Shown: positions 16,898 through 26,431 of the stretch, one piece after another
Layout: each line of letters starts with the position of its first letter
Position numbering within the stretch: the stretch's first letter is position 1
Source of the DNA: JAGIBJ01 sp032119595
GTDB lineage: Bacteria > Actinomycetota > Thermoleophilia > Solirubrobacterales > Solirubrobacteraceae
NCBI GenBank assembly: GCA_032119595.1
Contig: JAUMBQ010000006.1
Coordinates: 496,001-560,000 of the forward strand
Length of the DNA stretch: 64,000 nucleotides
Direction of reading: 5' to 3'
Program-made: the position numbers and the translations under genes
Notes under the pieces: generated by a model
Database searches by the model: none
Seen by the model: only the letters and a program-made list of their open reading frames with translations
What the model was told of the DNA's origin: nothing

Positions 16898-17194
16898 TCA
16901 GTCGCCGCCACCGCCGCACCCGCCACCGCAACCGCTGCTGCCACTGTCGGAGCTGTCGGACGAGTCGCCGCCCGAGAAGAAGTCCCAGAAGCCGCCGCTG
17001 TCGCTGTCGTTGCTGTCGTAGTCGCCTCCGCCGCCGCCGCGCCCGACGCCCCGCTGGATGACGGACAGCACGATCGCGCCGATCATCACCGGGAGCACGA
17101 TCGCCCAGCCGCCGGTGGCCGCGACGGCCGCCACGGAGATGATGATCCCGAGCGGGATGAACGGGAATCGCGATCTGCGGCGGCGTCGGCTCAT
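16898..17194 (-). CDS. Small membrane protein with a Gly/Cys-rich tail
   Basis: 98 residues from an ATG at 17194. A basic N-terminus (MSRRRRRSRF) precedes two hydrophobic stretches (about 10-25 and 27-45). The rest is a Gly/Ser/Asp tail ending SGCGGGCGGGGD. Such Cys-Gly tails occur on several bacterial membrane proteins of unknown role. By the positive-inside rule the N-terminus is probably cytoplasmic. Confidence 0.6.
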   Translation of the reverse strand: MSRRRRRSRFPFIPLGIIISVAAVAATGGWAIVLPVMIGAIVLSVIQRGVGRGGGGGDYDSNDSDSGGFWDFFSGGDSSDSSDSGSSGCGGGCGGGGD

Positions 17195-17293
17195 GCGTGA
17201 AGTTCTAAACGCCGACGCGCCAAAACGCGAGCAACAGGATCCACCGTTGAGATCCCTACGGGATCCGGGAAGGTCGGAGCGCGCAGAAACGCG

Positions 17294-17345
17294 AGGGCTT
17301 GCTTCCAAAACAGCCCGAAACGGGCACTTCTCGAAGCAAACCCCT
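17294..17345. repeat. Palindromic intergenic element, family 2, copy 1
   Basis: Outer arms AGGGCTTGCTTC and GAAGCAAACCCCT surround an inner hairpin, GCCCG AAA CGGGC (17313-17325). The reverse complement of 32590-32640 matches it over most of about 51 bases. It lies between the L,D-transpeptidase gene and the small membrane protein gene. Confidence 0.75.
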
Positions 17346-17381
17346 CGACGAGGGGTGATTCCGGCGCCGCGAGCGGCCCGG

Positions 17382-18134
17382 TCAGGAGACGTTGACCGGG
17401 GTCCCCGTGGGGACGGCGGCGGCCAGGCGGCCGATGGCGGCGTTTTCGATGCGAACGCAGCCGTGGGAGGCGGCCGTGCCGACCGGCACTTTGAGGCTCG
17501 CCCCGCCGCGCCCGTGCAGCGCGATCTGCCCGATGCCGCCGTCGAAGGTCTTCAGGACATCGGAGTAGCCGGTGATCGGCATGACCCATTTGCCAAGGAA
17601 CGCTTTGTTGTCTTTGAGTTCGAGCTTGTCCGCCACCGCGAAGTGGCCGACGGGCGTCGGCGTCTGCGCCGTCCCGACGACGACCTTGATCGTGCGCACC
17701 GTCCGCCCGCCCTTCACGAGACGCAGGCGCTTGGAGGCCCGACTGATCTCGATTCGGTACGGCGTAGTGCTGATCTGGGCGAGGTCGGCCGGGATCCAGC
17801 CGTGGCTGCCGTTGGGGCGCCCCTGGACGCGTACGTCGAGCCAGAGTCGGCCCGAGGTGCGCTCGCTTCCGAGGACCAGCAACTGCGTCGGCCCACCCCA
17901 CTTCGTCTTCGTCGCCACGCTGCCGGTCGCGGCCGCCGAGTCGGACGCCCCCGCTCTCAGCGTGCCGGGATAGACGATCTGCGCGAGGTACGAGGTCGTG
18001 TCGGTCGGCGCCGTCGGATCGCCGATATCGGCGCTGGCGACCGGCGCGAAGACGCCGCCCGCGAGCGCAAGCACCGCAACCAGCGACGCCGCGCGCCCAC
18101 GCCCACGCCCACGCCCACGACCACGCGAGCGCAC
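17382..18134 (-). CDS. L,D-transpeptidase (YkuD family) with signal peptide, copy A
   Basis: 250 residues from the GTG at 18134; starting earlier would overlap the preceding giant gene. A (Gly-Arg)n run precedes a hydrophobic signal (about 15-30, ending near VASADI). An SH3-like region follows (about 40-125), then the YkuD catalytic domain with IALHGRGG and the active-site motif SHGCVRIEN, Cys226. These enzymes make 3-3 peptidoglycan crosslinks or attach proteins to stem peptides. The gene lies 40 bases downstream of the 2705-residue DUF11 protein on the same strand, so the two may be co-transcribed. A paralogue lies at 53739-54590. Confidence 0.9.
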   Translation of the reverse strand: MRSRGRGRGRGRGRAASLVAVLALAGGVFAPVASADIGDPTAPTDTTSYLAQIVYPGTLRAGASDSAAATGSVATKTKWGGPTQLLVLGSERTSGRLWLDVRVQGRPNGSHGWIPADLAQISTTPYRIEISRASKRLRLVKGGRTVRTIKVVVGTAQTPTPVGHFAVADKLELKDNKAFLGKWVMPITGYSDVLKTFDGGIGQIALHGRGGASLKVPVGTAASHGCVRIENAAIGRLAAAVPTGTPVNVS

Positions 18135-18174
18135 GCTCGAACATCCGACGCGCGGTACCAGCGCCAGCGGTGCT

Positions 18175-21100
18175 TTAGCCGGTGAAGCCACGGACCATCC
18201 CTGCACTGACTCTTCCGTCGGTGATCACCTGCGCCGTCGCGCTCGTGTTCTGCTGGGCCGCATTCTCGGCATCGGCCGAGGCGCGGTTCACGATCTTGCC
18301 GCGGCGCGCGCGGGGGCTGAGGCGGACCCGCACCTTGAAAACCGCCGTCCTGCCGGGCATCAGGCTCGCCTTCGTGAAGCACAGGCGCGAGCCCTTGAGC
18401 ACGCCACCCTTGGTCGACGTGAACGCCATCGGCGCCGGCAACCGGTCGCACACCTCCACGTGCGCCGCTTCGCTGCCGCCGACGTTCTTCACCTTCAGCG
18501 TGTACGTGACCCGCTGACCACCACGAAGGCGCGTACTCGACCCGGTCTTCTTGATCGTCAGCTTCGTCGGCGGGCGCGCGCTCACCGTGTTGGCGGCGAA
18601 CGCACGGTTGTCGCCCATATCCGGGTCGCTCACGTCGGACGACACCACCGCGTCGTTGACGAGCATGCCCGTCCTCGACGGCACCACGATCACGCGAATG
18701 TTCACCGTCTCGCCGACCGCGACCTTGGCGGTCTTGCAGCGCACGGTGCCCTCGTCAAAGCCGCACTTGCCGTCGCCCGCGCGGGCGCTCTTGAACTCGA
18801 CGCCGCCGACGAGCGCATCCGTGACGACGACCTCCGTCGCGACCGCGGGTCCACGGTTCGTGGCGGTGATCGTGTAGCTCAGCTCCCTCCCTGCGCGGGC
18901 CACACCCTCGGCCTTCTTAGCGAGGGCGAGATTCGCGGAGGCCGCGGGACCTGACCCCGGCGGGGCGATCTGCGACCCGCCCCCTGGAGGCGTGTCCTGG
19001 GCCGGCGACCCCGCACCGGGCGACGGTTCAGGTCCGGGCGCGGGCGTCGGCGTCGCGGAGGGCGGCGGAACGGCGGCCGCGCGAAGCTGGCGAGTGATGC
19101 TGCTCGACGCATTCGAAGGGGTCGGATCGACGACCGTCGACGACACCGACGCGGCGTTGGCGAGCGTCTGCCCGGCCATCGCTTCCGGCACGTCGACCGT
19201 GATCGTGAGGACCGTGCTGGTTCCCGATGCGAGGGCGCCCAGGGCGCAGGTCACGACGCCACCGGCCACCGTGCAGGAGCCCGTCGAGCTGGTCGCAAGA
19301 TTGAGCGTGACGCCGGCGGGCAGCTGGTCCGTAACCGTCACCGCCGGGGCGCTCGATGGCCCGTCGTTGCGCACGACGATGGTGTACGTGATCGAGCCGC
19401 CGGCGCCGACGTCGGTCGGCGCGTTCTGCGTGATCGTGAGGTCGGCCGACGGACCCACCTGCGTCGACGCCGACGCCGCCACCGGGACCACCGAATCGGT
19501 GGTGCTGATCGCCGTCTCGGTGCTGGCAAAGCTGGCGTTGCTCGTGATCGCCTGCTCGGCTAGGGCGATGGGCACCCGCACCGTCACGTTGCGCACGACC
19601 GACCCGACCGGGCCGGCGCCGGACGGCCCACGACCGGGGACGGTGCCGAGCGCGCAGGTCAGCTGGCCTGGGGCACTGAGCGTGCACCCCGCGTTGGCGC
19701 TGGCGGTGGCGCTCTCGAAGGTGGTGCCGGCCGGAAGCGCCACGGTGAACGTCGCGTCGGTCGCGTCGTCCTTGCCCGTGTTCGTGCCGGTCAGCGTGTA
19801 GGTGAGCAGGCCACCGGCCGCCACCGTCGCCGGCGCGGTCATGGTGAGTCCGAGGTTGATGGCCGGATCGACCATGACCACGGCGGTATCGGTGTTGTCG
19901 GCCGGCGCGGCCTCAGCGGTGGACCCGCCGGAAATGACCGCGGAGTTCGTTTGGGTCCCAAGCCCGGTCGCGGTCGTGACGACCGTGATCGTCTGCGGCG
20001 CTCCGGGATCGCTGGGCACTGCAGGCGCAGACGGCTCATGGACCGGCAGGCCACCCGAGATCGGGCACGTGAGCGTGCGGGTCGGGCCGTCGTACGTGCA
20101 GCCACCGGTGTCGGACACGTAGGTCAGGCCCGCCGGAAGCGTGTCGACGACCTGCGCCGACAACGCATCGCTGGGCCCCGCGTTGACGAAGGTCAGCGGG
20201 AACGACACCTGGTCGCCGCGCGCCACGCGCTTGGTCCACGGGTCGGCCGTCGTCGCGCCAGCGGTCCCGCCGGTGATCGTCTTCACGATCGACAGTTCGA
20301 CCACCTCACCGACATCCACCAGCGCGGTCGCGGTGTTGTTGGCGGAGACGGGGTCCGCAGTGGTCGAGAGCGCGGTGACGCTGTTGTTGGCGTTCGTGTT
20401 GACGCCGCTGTTGACGCGTGTGTTGATCGTTGCGCTCACGGTGGCGCCGACGTTCGTCGCCCCGATGAAGGTGCACGTCACAGTGCGACTCGCGCTCGTG
20501 TAGCCGCAGCCGGGCGAGGGCCGGAAGCTCACGGTGAGCGGCAGGACATCCGTCAGGACGATGGTGCGCGCGACGGACGGGCCGAGGTTCCTGGCACTCA
20601 CGGTGTAGGCGAGGCTTTGGCTGGCGTTGACCGCCGCGGGCGCGGTCTTGCTGGCGAGGAGGTCAGCGCTTCCGATCTGGCGGAACGTGCCGGTGTCGAC
20701 GACCGCTGCCGACTCGTCGGAGGCGACCGAGGCCGTGTTGACGATCTCCGAGTTCTCAGCCGCCGCTGGATCGGTGTTCACGGGCACGCGGATGTCGACC
20801 GTCGCGCCCACCGCCAGAGAGGCGATCCTGAAGGTCGCGGTGGTGTCGTTTGCGCTCACCTGCGTGAACCCGGTGGATGGCGTGGCCGTCGCCGAGCCGG
20901 ACGTGAACGTGGAGCTGATGCCGTCAACGGGGAGGGTGTCCGTGACGATCACGTTGGTCGCTGGCGCGCTGCCGGTATTGCGGACCTTGATGAAGAAGTC
21001 GGCGACCGTGCCGGCGGTCACCGTCGCGCCCGTGCCGGCGGCGCCAGGCATCGGGGCCGCGTCCGGGGTCTTCGCGACGGTGATGACCGGGACGGCCAAG

Positions 21101-24100
21101 TAGGCGTAGGAGGTGTCCGGCGCGGCGGGCGCGAACGGCCCATTGGCGTCGGCCGGACGATCAAGATGGTTGAGGACCGACGCCGTTGCACTGTTGATGT
21201 GGCGAGCGGCGGGCGCGGTGCCTGTGCCGATGCTCGTGGCCGAAGCCAACGTTGCGCGGGCCTGGTAGGTCAGCACGACCGAAGCGCCCGGTGCGAGCGG
21301 AATCGTCGTGTTCCACACGAGCTGGTCACCGGATGCAAGCGAGGTGATCGTGGGGTTCGCCGTGCTCCCAGCGGTGAACAGGGTGCTGCCGGGCTCGTAG
21401 TCCCAGTCCTTGGGGAGCGTGTCGGTGACCGTCAGGTTCTTGGCCGATGCCGTCGACGACGTGTTCGTCACGGAGACGCGCCACGTGAAGAGCGCGCCGA
21501 TCTGGGTCGGTCCGTTGTCGGGGAACGACGGCGAGATACCGGTCGTCTTGTTGACGCTGATCGTCGGCGCGTCGTAGATCGCGGTCGTGCTGCGCGTGAG
21601 CGCCGGGATCGTGGCGACGGAGTACGAGCGGTACCCAAACTGCGGCGTGGGGCGCAGTGTGCGGTCGGCCAGCGACACGCCCCAGGCGTCCTGGATCGTG
21701 ACGGTATTCGTGAAGAGGTCGTTATCCCGCATGCTGGTCACGGCGGGCAGGTCCGCGGTGTAGTCGAGCACGACCGACCCGTTCGGCGCGATCGGGCCGG
21801 GGATCAGCCACCCGATGTCGTCGCCGGGCGCAGCCCAGGGGTCGTTGTTGGTATCGGTCGAGACGCCGGTTGCCATCACGACGTTGCGGAACGTCGCGGG
21901 TGGGACGTCTCTGACGACGATGTCGTGGGCGGGCGCGTCGCCGGTGTTGCGCACCGTCACGCGGTAGTGCATGACGTCGCCGTCGTGCACGGTCACGCTG
22001 CTCGTGCCATAGCTGCCGCTGTTGACCGCGATCTGCTTCTCGATCGCCATCACCGGCTCGATCACCGTGATCGACGAACTCGCCGCCAGGATCGCAGGAG
22101 ACGTGTCGTTGAAGCCGCCGGCCGGCGCCGGGAGCGTGGCGGCGTCGAACGCGCCGACGCGGTCGGTGCGGTTGGAGGCCACCGTGGCGGTGCTCACCAC
22201 GGTCGATGGCCGGGTGATCGCCGTGCCGGTTCCACGCCGGGTCAGGCGCAGGTGGGCTTTGTACTTGAGCTCGATGGTGCGTGTGGCGGACGCCGAAGGC
22301 AGCAAGTCGCCGAGGTCGAAGGCGACGATCTGCGTGTTGCCGCCGGACGTGACCGGCGTGTACATCTGGTAGTTCGGAGTCGTCGGAGCCGTGCAGCCAG
22401 CGGTGCAGATCTGCGAGACGTGCGCGTCGAATTCCATCTCGGGCGGGAGCACGTCCTTGACGTAGGTGTCGTAGTAGACGGTGTTCGCGGGGATCGAGAC
22501 GGTGAGGGTGTACGTCGTCTGTTCGCCGGGGGTGAGCGTGGCCGGGCTCGGCGACGACGTCACGGACGCCGTCTTCGCCGTGAGCGTGACCGTGTCGCTG
22601 GCCGTGTACCCCGTCGTAACCGGGCTGGCGATCGTCCGCTCCATCGCGGGCAGCGTGGGCGTCGCCGCGATGTTCGTGGTCGTCGCCGACGCCGTGTTCG
22701 TGAGCGACGTCCCGGCAACCGGCGGGATGTCGACGCTCGTGCGGTACTTGAAGGTGTTGGTCGAGCCGGGGTCGATGGTCGCGTCGGGCGCGAACGTGAT
22801 CGTGTGGGTAGCTTCGTCCCAGGTGCCGTCCACGAGCGCCGGGTCGTTGTCGGGCACGATCGCGCCGTCGGCCACCGGAGCGCCGCCAAGGTCGACCGGC
22901 GTCAGGCCGTCGGGCACGAGATCGACGAGCGTGGTCTCGTGGGCGGGGTTCACGCTGCCCGAGCCGTTGGACACGCGCACCGTGTACTCCACGATCTCTC
23001 CGCCGATCACCGGCGTGGTGCCGACATCGACCGTCTTGTCGACGCTCAGGGCCGGCTCAACGAGCGTGGTCGTGACGGCCGCGCCGAGCGTCTCGTTGCG
23101 CGCCGGTGGTGCCGCCGGATTGTCGTAGCCGAGCTTGGCCTGGTTCGTCATCGGGAGGCCGCCGCGGAAGTTCGCGACGGTGTCGGCGACGATCGCATCG
23201 AACTCAAAGACGTAGGTGCTGTCGGCGCCGGTCGGGGCCGTCCACGCCGCGCCGAGCGAGAGTTCGATGTCGCTGCCGGTGGGGCCAAAGGCGCCGCCGC
23301 CGGGAACCGTTCCGGTCGTGAGCGCGAGCGTCCCAGGCAGGAAGATGTGCCGGGCGTCGACCGTGTCCGTGACCTTGAAGTTGTCGACGGTGAGGCCGGC
23401 CCGCAGCGTCGTGGTAACCGTGTAGTGGATGGTCTCGCCGATCGTGGCCTCGCCGTTGCCGTTGAACGTGACCGCACCGGCGGACTCGGTGATCGAGGTC
23501 GTGCGCGACTCACTGATGGTCGGCTCAGCGCCCGTCAGCGTGGCGGTGCTCCCGGCCGGGCCGACGTTCGCGGACGCGTTCAGCGTGGGGTCGATGTTCG
23601 ACGACGGCACGTACGTGAAGGCACCACCGGTGTTCGTGGTGGTCTGGAACTGGCGGATGCCGGCGGAGCTGGTGAGGGCCTGGGTCGGGCGCGTCGTGGT
23701 GGGCACCCGCACGTCGTAGGTGAGGGCGATGTTGCCGGTCGGTGAGATGTCCGGGCCGATCGTCGGCGTCGCGCCCCACTTGATCGTGTCGTCGCCCGGG
23801 TCGCAGATGCCGGCGTCGGAGATCGGTCCGCCGCTGGCGGTCACGTCGGCGCAGGTCACGCCCGCGGGCAGGCGGTCCCACACCTCGGCGCGCTCGGCTG
23901 CGGTGTCGTTGCTCGTGTTGGAGAGCTGCACCCGGAACGTGGCGACATCGCCGCCGCGGACGACCTGCGTTGCGACCGGCGTCGGCAGGTTCGCTCCGTT
24001 GAGAGCGACGACCCGCTTCTGCGCCGACATCACCGGCATCGTGAGCTTGTAGGGCGCCGAATCTCGCAAAGGGACGACGCCGCCGGACGAGGTGCGGGTC

Positions 24101-26292
24101 GACGACTTGAAGAGGTTGGTCGACACGTCGCCGACCGCCGCGCCAGCGGGGAGCTGGACACGCGTCGCGACGCGTCGCTCAAACACCTTGCTGCCGTCGA
24201 CATAGGCCGTCGGCACGTTCCAGCGCAGCTCGCCGCCTGGGCCGGGCGTCGCGCCGGTGGCGTCCACGGCGCCGGCACCGGCGGTGTCGTTGGCCGTCGG
24301 CTCCTCGCCGAGCGTTCCGAAGACCGGGTCGAACGCGAGCGTCGACGGGAGGTAGTCGACGATCGTGTCGTCGGCACTCTGCAGCAGCGACGGGTACGCA
24401 ATCCGCAACTGCCAACAGACACGGTCGCCCGGGCGGTACGGCGGAATCGACGCGCCGTCGGTGTAGACGGCCGTGGTGCAGTCGGCCGACGTCGTGGCAA
24501 CGGTCTTGTCGAGCGTCGGGACGGCCGCCGTGAGGCGATCGCTCGACACGTCGGTCACGGCCGCCGACAGCCCGCCGTCGTGCGCGATCTCGGTGCCGGT
24601 AGCGGGGCCTGGCGGGCAGGCGGCGCCGGTGGCACAGACCACGCGCGCGGTGCCGGCCACGGCGACCGCGTTCGTGACGCTGTCGCCTGCCAGCACGGGC
24701 GCGATGTCTTCGAAGGTGTCCTGGTAGTTCGCCCGCGTGTTCGTGGGGAACGTGATCGTGTGCGTCGAGCTGGGCGCGAGCTGGGCGAGGTCCGGATCGG
24801 TCGACTGGTCCCAGACCACACTCCAGGTGCCGTCGGGGTTCTCGGTGGTGGAGGTGTACGGAACGCTCGGGGTCGGGCCACCGCTCAGGCAATCCGCGGT
24901 GTCGGCGGCCGTCGGCGGGCCGCTGGTGAGCATCACGCCGTTCTGCAGCGGGCAGAGCCCGTCGGGCACGGTGTCGGTCACGACCACGCCTGAGCCGTCG
25001 CGGTATTCCGACGTGCGCAGGTCCAGATCCCACAGCACTGGGGTTCCCTGCGCCAGCCCGCTCGTGCGGGCCGTCTTCTTGACGGCCAGGTCCTCGGCAT
25101 AGCGGCGCGTGGTGGTGTCGCCCGTGAGGAAGAGCGACGAGGAGCCGTTGTAGAAGCCCGTCGCCGCCGAATAGCTGGTGAGCAACTCCTCATCGGCGAC
25201 CTCGGTGCCGGAGTTGTTGCCCAGGTTCGCGGCCTGGGCGCCCGCGATGCTCGGGGCGGCGCCGGGCCAGGTACCGACGTTGCGGCGAAGCGGAATGGCG
25301 GCGCGGAACCGCACGGTGGTCGTGGTGTTGGCATTCAGCGTGCCGAGGTTCCAGCGCACCTGCGTGTAGACGCCGTTGCCGAACGCGGTGCCAGTCTGAT
25401 CGGGGTCAAAGGTGCTCGTCTGCACGGTGATCGGAGCCAGGCAGCCGGACGTGACGGGCACGGTGATCGGGCCAGCCCCGGGGTATTCCTCAGCCGAACC
25501 GGGATTCGTCGGGGCGTTCGTGGTGTGGTCGGACCCCGCGCCGCCGCACCCGAGGAACTCGATGCCGGCCGGCAGGTAGTCGAAGAGCGTCGTACTCGTC
25601 ACGCCCGCCACGGAGTTCGTCTTCACGGTGATCGTGTAGATCGTCTGGTTGTCGTGGACGCCACGAAGCAGCTCGTCGTCCGGGGTGTCTTCCGAGGTCT
25701 TGGTCACCGTCAGCGAGGAGATCCTCGTCATGTCGGTCACGTTTTCGGCGAAGGCGGTGCGCGGGTTGGCGACGCCGGTGTCCGACACGCCCTGTGCCGT
25801 GAAGGCCGGTACGTACGCGGCGTTGTCCATCGCGTACGCGTCGCCGCGAATGGTGAAGTTGCCCTGCACGCCGAATCCGGCCGTCGAGTGGCGCACCTGG
25901 AAGTCGAGCGCGTGCGCGGTGCCCCCAGCGAGATCGGCGACGTTGACCCACAGGAGCGTGGTCTGCCCGGCTGCGGGCTGGTTCACGATGCTGGTCGGCT
26001 CACCGAGCAGCGCGCCCGCACTCCCGGCGACGTATGTGATCCCGACCGGAAGCACTGCGCGATACGACAGGTTGTAGGCGTCGGCCGATGCCGCGGGCGT
26101 ACTCGCGGTGAACCTGACCGTGGAGTCGCTGCCGTAGAGGACCGAGTCCTGGGCGTCGACCGCAAGCGCGAGGTTGGGCGTCCCGGCCGCCGATGCGCCC
26201 GCAGGAGCGAGTCCTGCCGCGAGCACGAGGAGCGTCAGCGCCACGATGGCGCGAAGCGCTACGGGCAGGGACGTGATCGAGGGGCAGCGCAT
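18175..26292 (-). CDS. Giant secreted DUF11-repeat protein 1 (about 2705 residues)
   Basis: From the ATG at 26292 a signal peptide (hydrophobic 9-30, cleavage near GASA) precedes about 16 tandem beta-sandwich domains. Each begins with a strand such as LTVTKT, LSVDKT or ADLTIT, followed by YTITVxN, LPAG and a closing N-T-A motif, which is the DUF11 pattern (conserved repeat also called B_ant_repeat). Repeat lengths vary more than in the two other giants. A Pro-rich linker near residue 2440 precedes the last two domains. The end (VRGFTG) has no LPxTG or membrane helix. DUF11 proteins form long surface stalks. The L,D-transpeptidase just downstream may help anchor it; that is inference. Confidence 0.88.
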   Translation of the reverse strand: MRCPSITSLPVALRAIVALTLLVLAAGLAPAGASAAGTPNLALAVDAQDSVLYGSDSTVRFTASTPAASADAYNLSYRAVLPVGITYVAGSAGALLGEPTSIVNQPAAGQTTLLWVNVADLAGGTAHALDFQVRHSTAGFGVQGNFTIRGDAYAMDNAAYVPAFTAQGVSDTGVANPRTAFAENVTDMTRISSLTVTKTSEDTPDDELLRGVHDNQTIYTITVKTNSVAGVTSTTLFDYLPAGIEFLGCGGAGSDHTTNAPTNPGSAEEYPGAGPITVPVTSGCLAPITVQTSTFDPDQTGTAFGNGVYTQVRWNLGTLNANTTTTVRFRAAIPLRRNVGTWPGAAPSIAGAQAANLGNNSGTEVADEELLTSYSAATGFYNGSSSLFLTGDTTTRRYAEDLAVKKTARTSGLAQGTPVLWDLDLRTSEYRDGSGVVVTDTVPDGLCPLQNGVMLTSGPPTAADTADCLSGGPTPSVPYTSTTENPDGTWSVVWDQSTDPDLAQLAPSSTHTITFPTNTRANYQDTFEDIAPVLAGDSVTNAVAVAGTARVVCATGAACPPGPATGTEIAHDGGLSAAVTDVSSDRLTAAVPTLDKTVATTSADCTTAVYTDGASIPPYRPGDRVCWQLRIAYPSLLQSADDTIVDYLPSTLAFDPVFGTLGEEPTANDTAGAGAVDATGATPGPGGELRWNVPTAYVDGSKVFERRVATRVQLPAGAAVGDVSTNLFKSSTRTSSGGVVPLRDSAPYKLTMPVMSAQKRVVALNGANLPTPVATQVVRGGDVATFRVQLSNTSNDTAAERAEVWDRLPAGVTCADVTASGGPISDAGICDPGDDTIKWGATPTIGPDISPTGNIALTYDVRVPTTTRPTQALTSSAGIRQFQTTTNTGGAFTYVPSSNIDPTLNASANVGPAGSTATLTGAEPTISESRTTSITESAGAVTFNGNGEATIGETIHYTVTTTLRAGLTVDNFKVTDTVDARHIFLPGTLALTTGTVPGGGAFGPTGSDIELSLGAAWTAPTGADSTYVFEFDAIVADTVANFRGGLPMTNQAKLGYDNPAAPPARNETLGAAVTTTLVEPALSVDKTVDVGTTPVIGGEIVEYTVRVSNGSGSVNPAHETTLVDLVPDGLTPVDLGGAPVADGAIVPDNDPALVDGTWDEATHTITFAPDATIDPGSTNTFKYRTSVDIPPVAGTSLTNTASATTTNIAATPTLPAMERTIASPVTTGYTASDTVTLTAKTASVTSSPSPATLTPGEQTTYTLTVSIPANTVYYDTYVKDVLPPEMEFDAHVSQICTAGCTAPTTPNYQMYTPVTSGGNTQIVAFDLGDLLPSASATRTIELKYKAHLRLTRRGTGTAITRPSTVVSTATVASNRTDRVGAFDAATLPAPAGGFNDTSPAILAASSSITVIEPVMAIEKQIAVNSGSYGTSSVTVHDGDVMHYRVTVRNTGDAPAHDIVVRDVPPATFRNVVMATGVSTDTNNDPWAAPGDDIGWLIPGPIAPNGSVVLDYTADLPAVTSMRDNDLFTNTVTIQDAWGVSLADRTLRPTPQFGYRSYSVATIPALTRSTTAIYDAPTISVNKTTGISPSFPDNGPTQIGALFTWRVSVTNTSSTASAKNLTVTDTLPKDWDYEPGSTLFTAGSTANPTITSLASGDQLVWNTTIPLAPGASVVLTYQARATLASATSIGTGTAPAARHINSATASVLNHLDRPADANGPFAPAAPDTSYAYLAVPVITVAKTPDAAPMPGAAGTGATVTAGTVADFFIKVRNTGSAPATNVIVTDTLPVDGISSTFTSGSATATPSTGFTQVSANDTTATFRIASLAVGATVDIRVPVNTDPAAAENSEIVNTASVASDESAAVVDTGTFRQIGSADLLASKTAPAAVNASQSLAYTVSARNLGPSVARTIVLTDVLPLTVSFRPSPGCGYTSASRTVTCTFIGATNVGATVSATINTRVNSGVNTNANNSVTALSTTADPVSANNTATALVDVGEVVELSIVKTITGGTAGATTADPWTKRVARGDQVSFPLTFVNAGPSDALSAQVVDTLPAGLTYVSDTGGCTYDGPTRTLTCPISGGLPVHEPSAPAVPSDPGAPQTITVVTTATGLGTQTNSAVISGGSTAEAAPADNTDTAVVMVDPAINLGLTMTAPATVAAGGLLTYTLTGTNTGKDDATDATFTVALPAGTTFESATASANAGCTLSAPGQLTCALGTVPGRGPSGAGPVGSVVRNVTVRVPIALAEQAITSNASFASTETAISTTDSVVPVAASASTQVGPSADLTITQNAPTDVGAGGSITYTIVVRNDGPSSAPAVTVTDQLPAGVTLNLATSSTGSCTVAGGVVTCALGALASGTSTVLTITVDVPEAMAGQTLANAASVSSTVVDPTPSNASSSITRQLRAAAVPPPSATPTPAPGPEPSPGAGSPAQDTPPGGGSQIAPPGSGPAASANLALAKKAEGVARAGRELSYTITATNRGPAVATEVVVTDALVGGVEFKSARAGDGKCGFDEGTVRCKTAKVAVGETVNIRVIVVPSRTGMLVNDAVVSSDVSDPDMGDNRAFAANTVSARPPTKLTIKKTGSSTRLRGGQRVTYTLKVKNVGGSEAAHVEVCDRLPAPMAFTSTKGGVLKGSRLCFTKASLMPGRTAVFKVRVRLSPRARRGKIVNRASADAENAAQQNTSATAQVITDGRVSAGMVRGFTG

Positions 26293-26375
26293 GCGGAAGG
26301 CACGTCCGCCGGGGTGGGCGACGGGAACGTACCCCTGTAATCGGTATCTGGCCCAACCTCTTGAAACCAATTGCC

Positions 26376-26411
26376 CGGTCATGGCGCGCCACCGAGGACG
26401 CGCCATGACCG
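26376..26411 (-). terminator. Strong hairpin after the ABC operon
   Basis: 13-base perfect arms (26376-26388 and 26399-26411) with a 10-base loop, 20 bases after the stop of the substrate-binding protein gene and upstream of giant gene 1. Confidence 0.75.
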
Positions 26412-26431
26412 TTTGGGCGAGCGAAACGGCC

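Noticed and set aside
17191..18144. An alternative frame starting MFERALAWSW with Trp-Ala repeats
   Set aside because: It is the shifted reading of the (Gly-Arg)n stretch and of the L,D-transpeptidase gene, whose own frame has the complete YkuD motif.
19951..23745. A 1264-codon open frame on the plus strand opposite giant gene 1
   Set aside because: Its translation is Arg/Asp/Gly-rich without domains and mirrors the GC-biased third positions of the minus-strand gene. Similar long antisense frames at 9508-11832, 12343-15648, 43254-46262 and 46668-48143 were rejected for the same reason.
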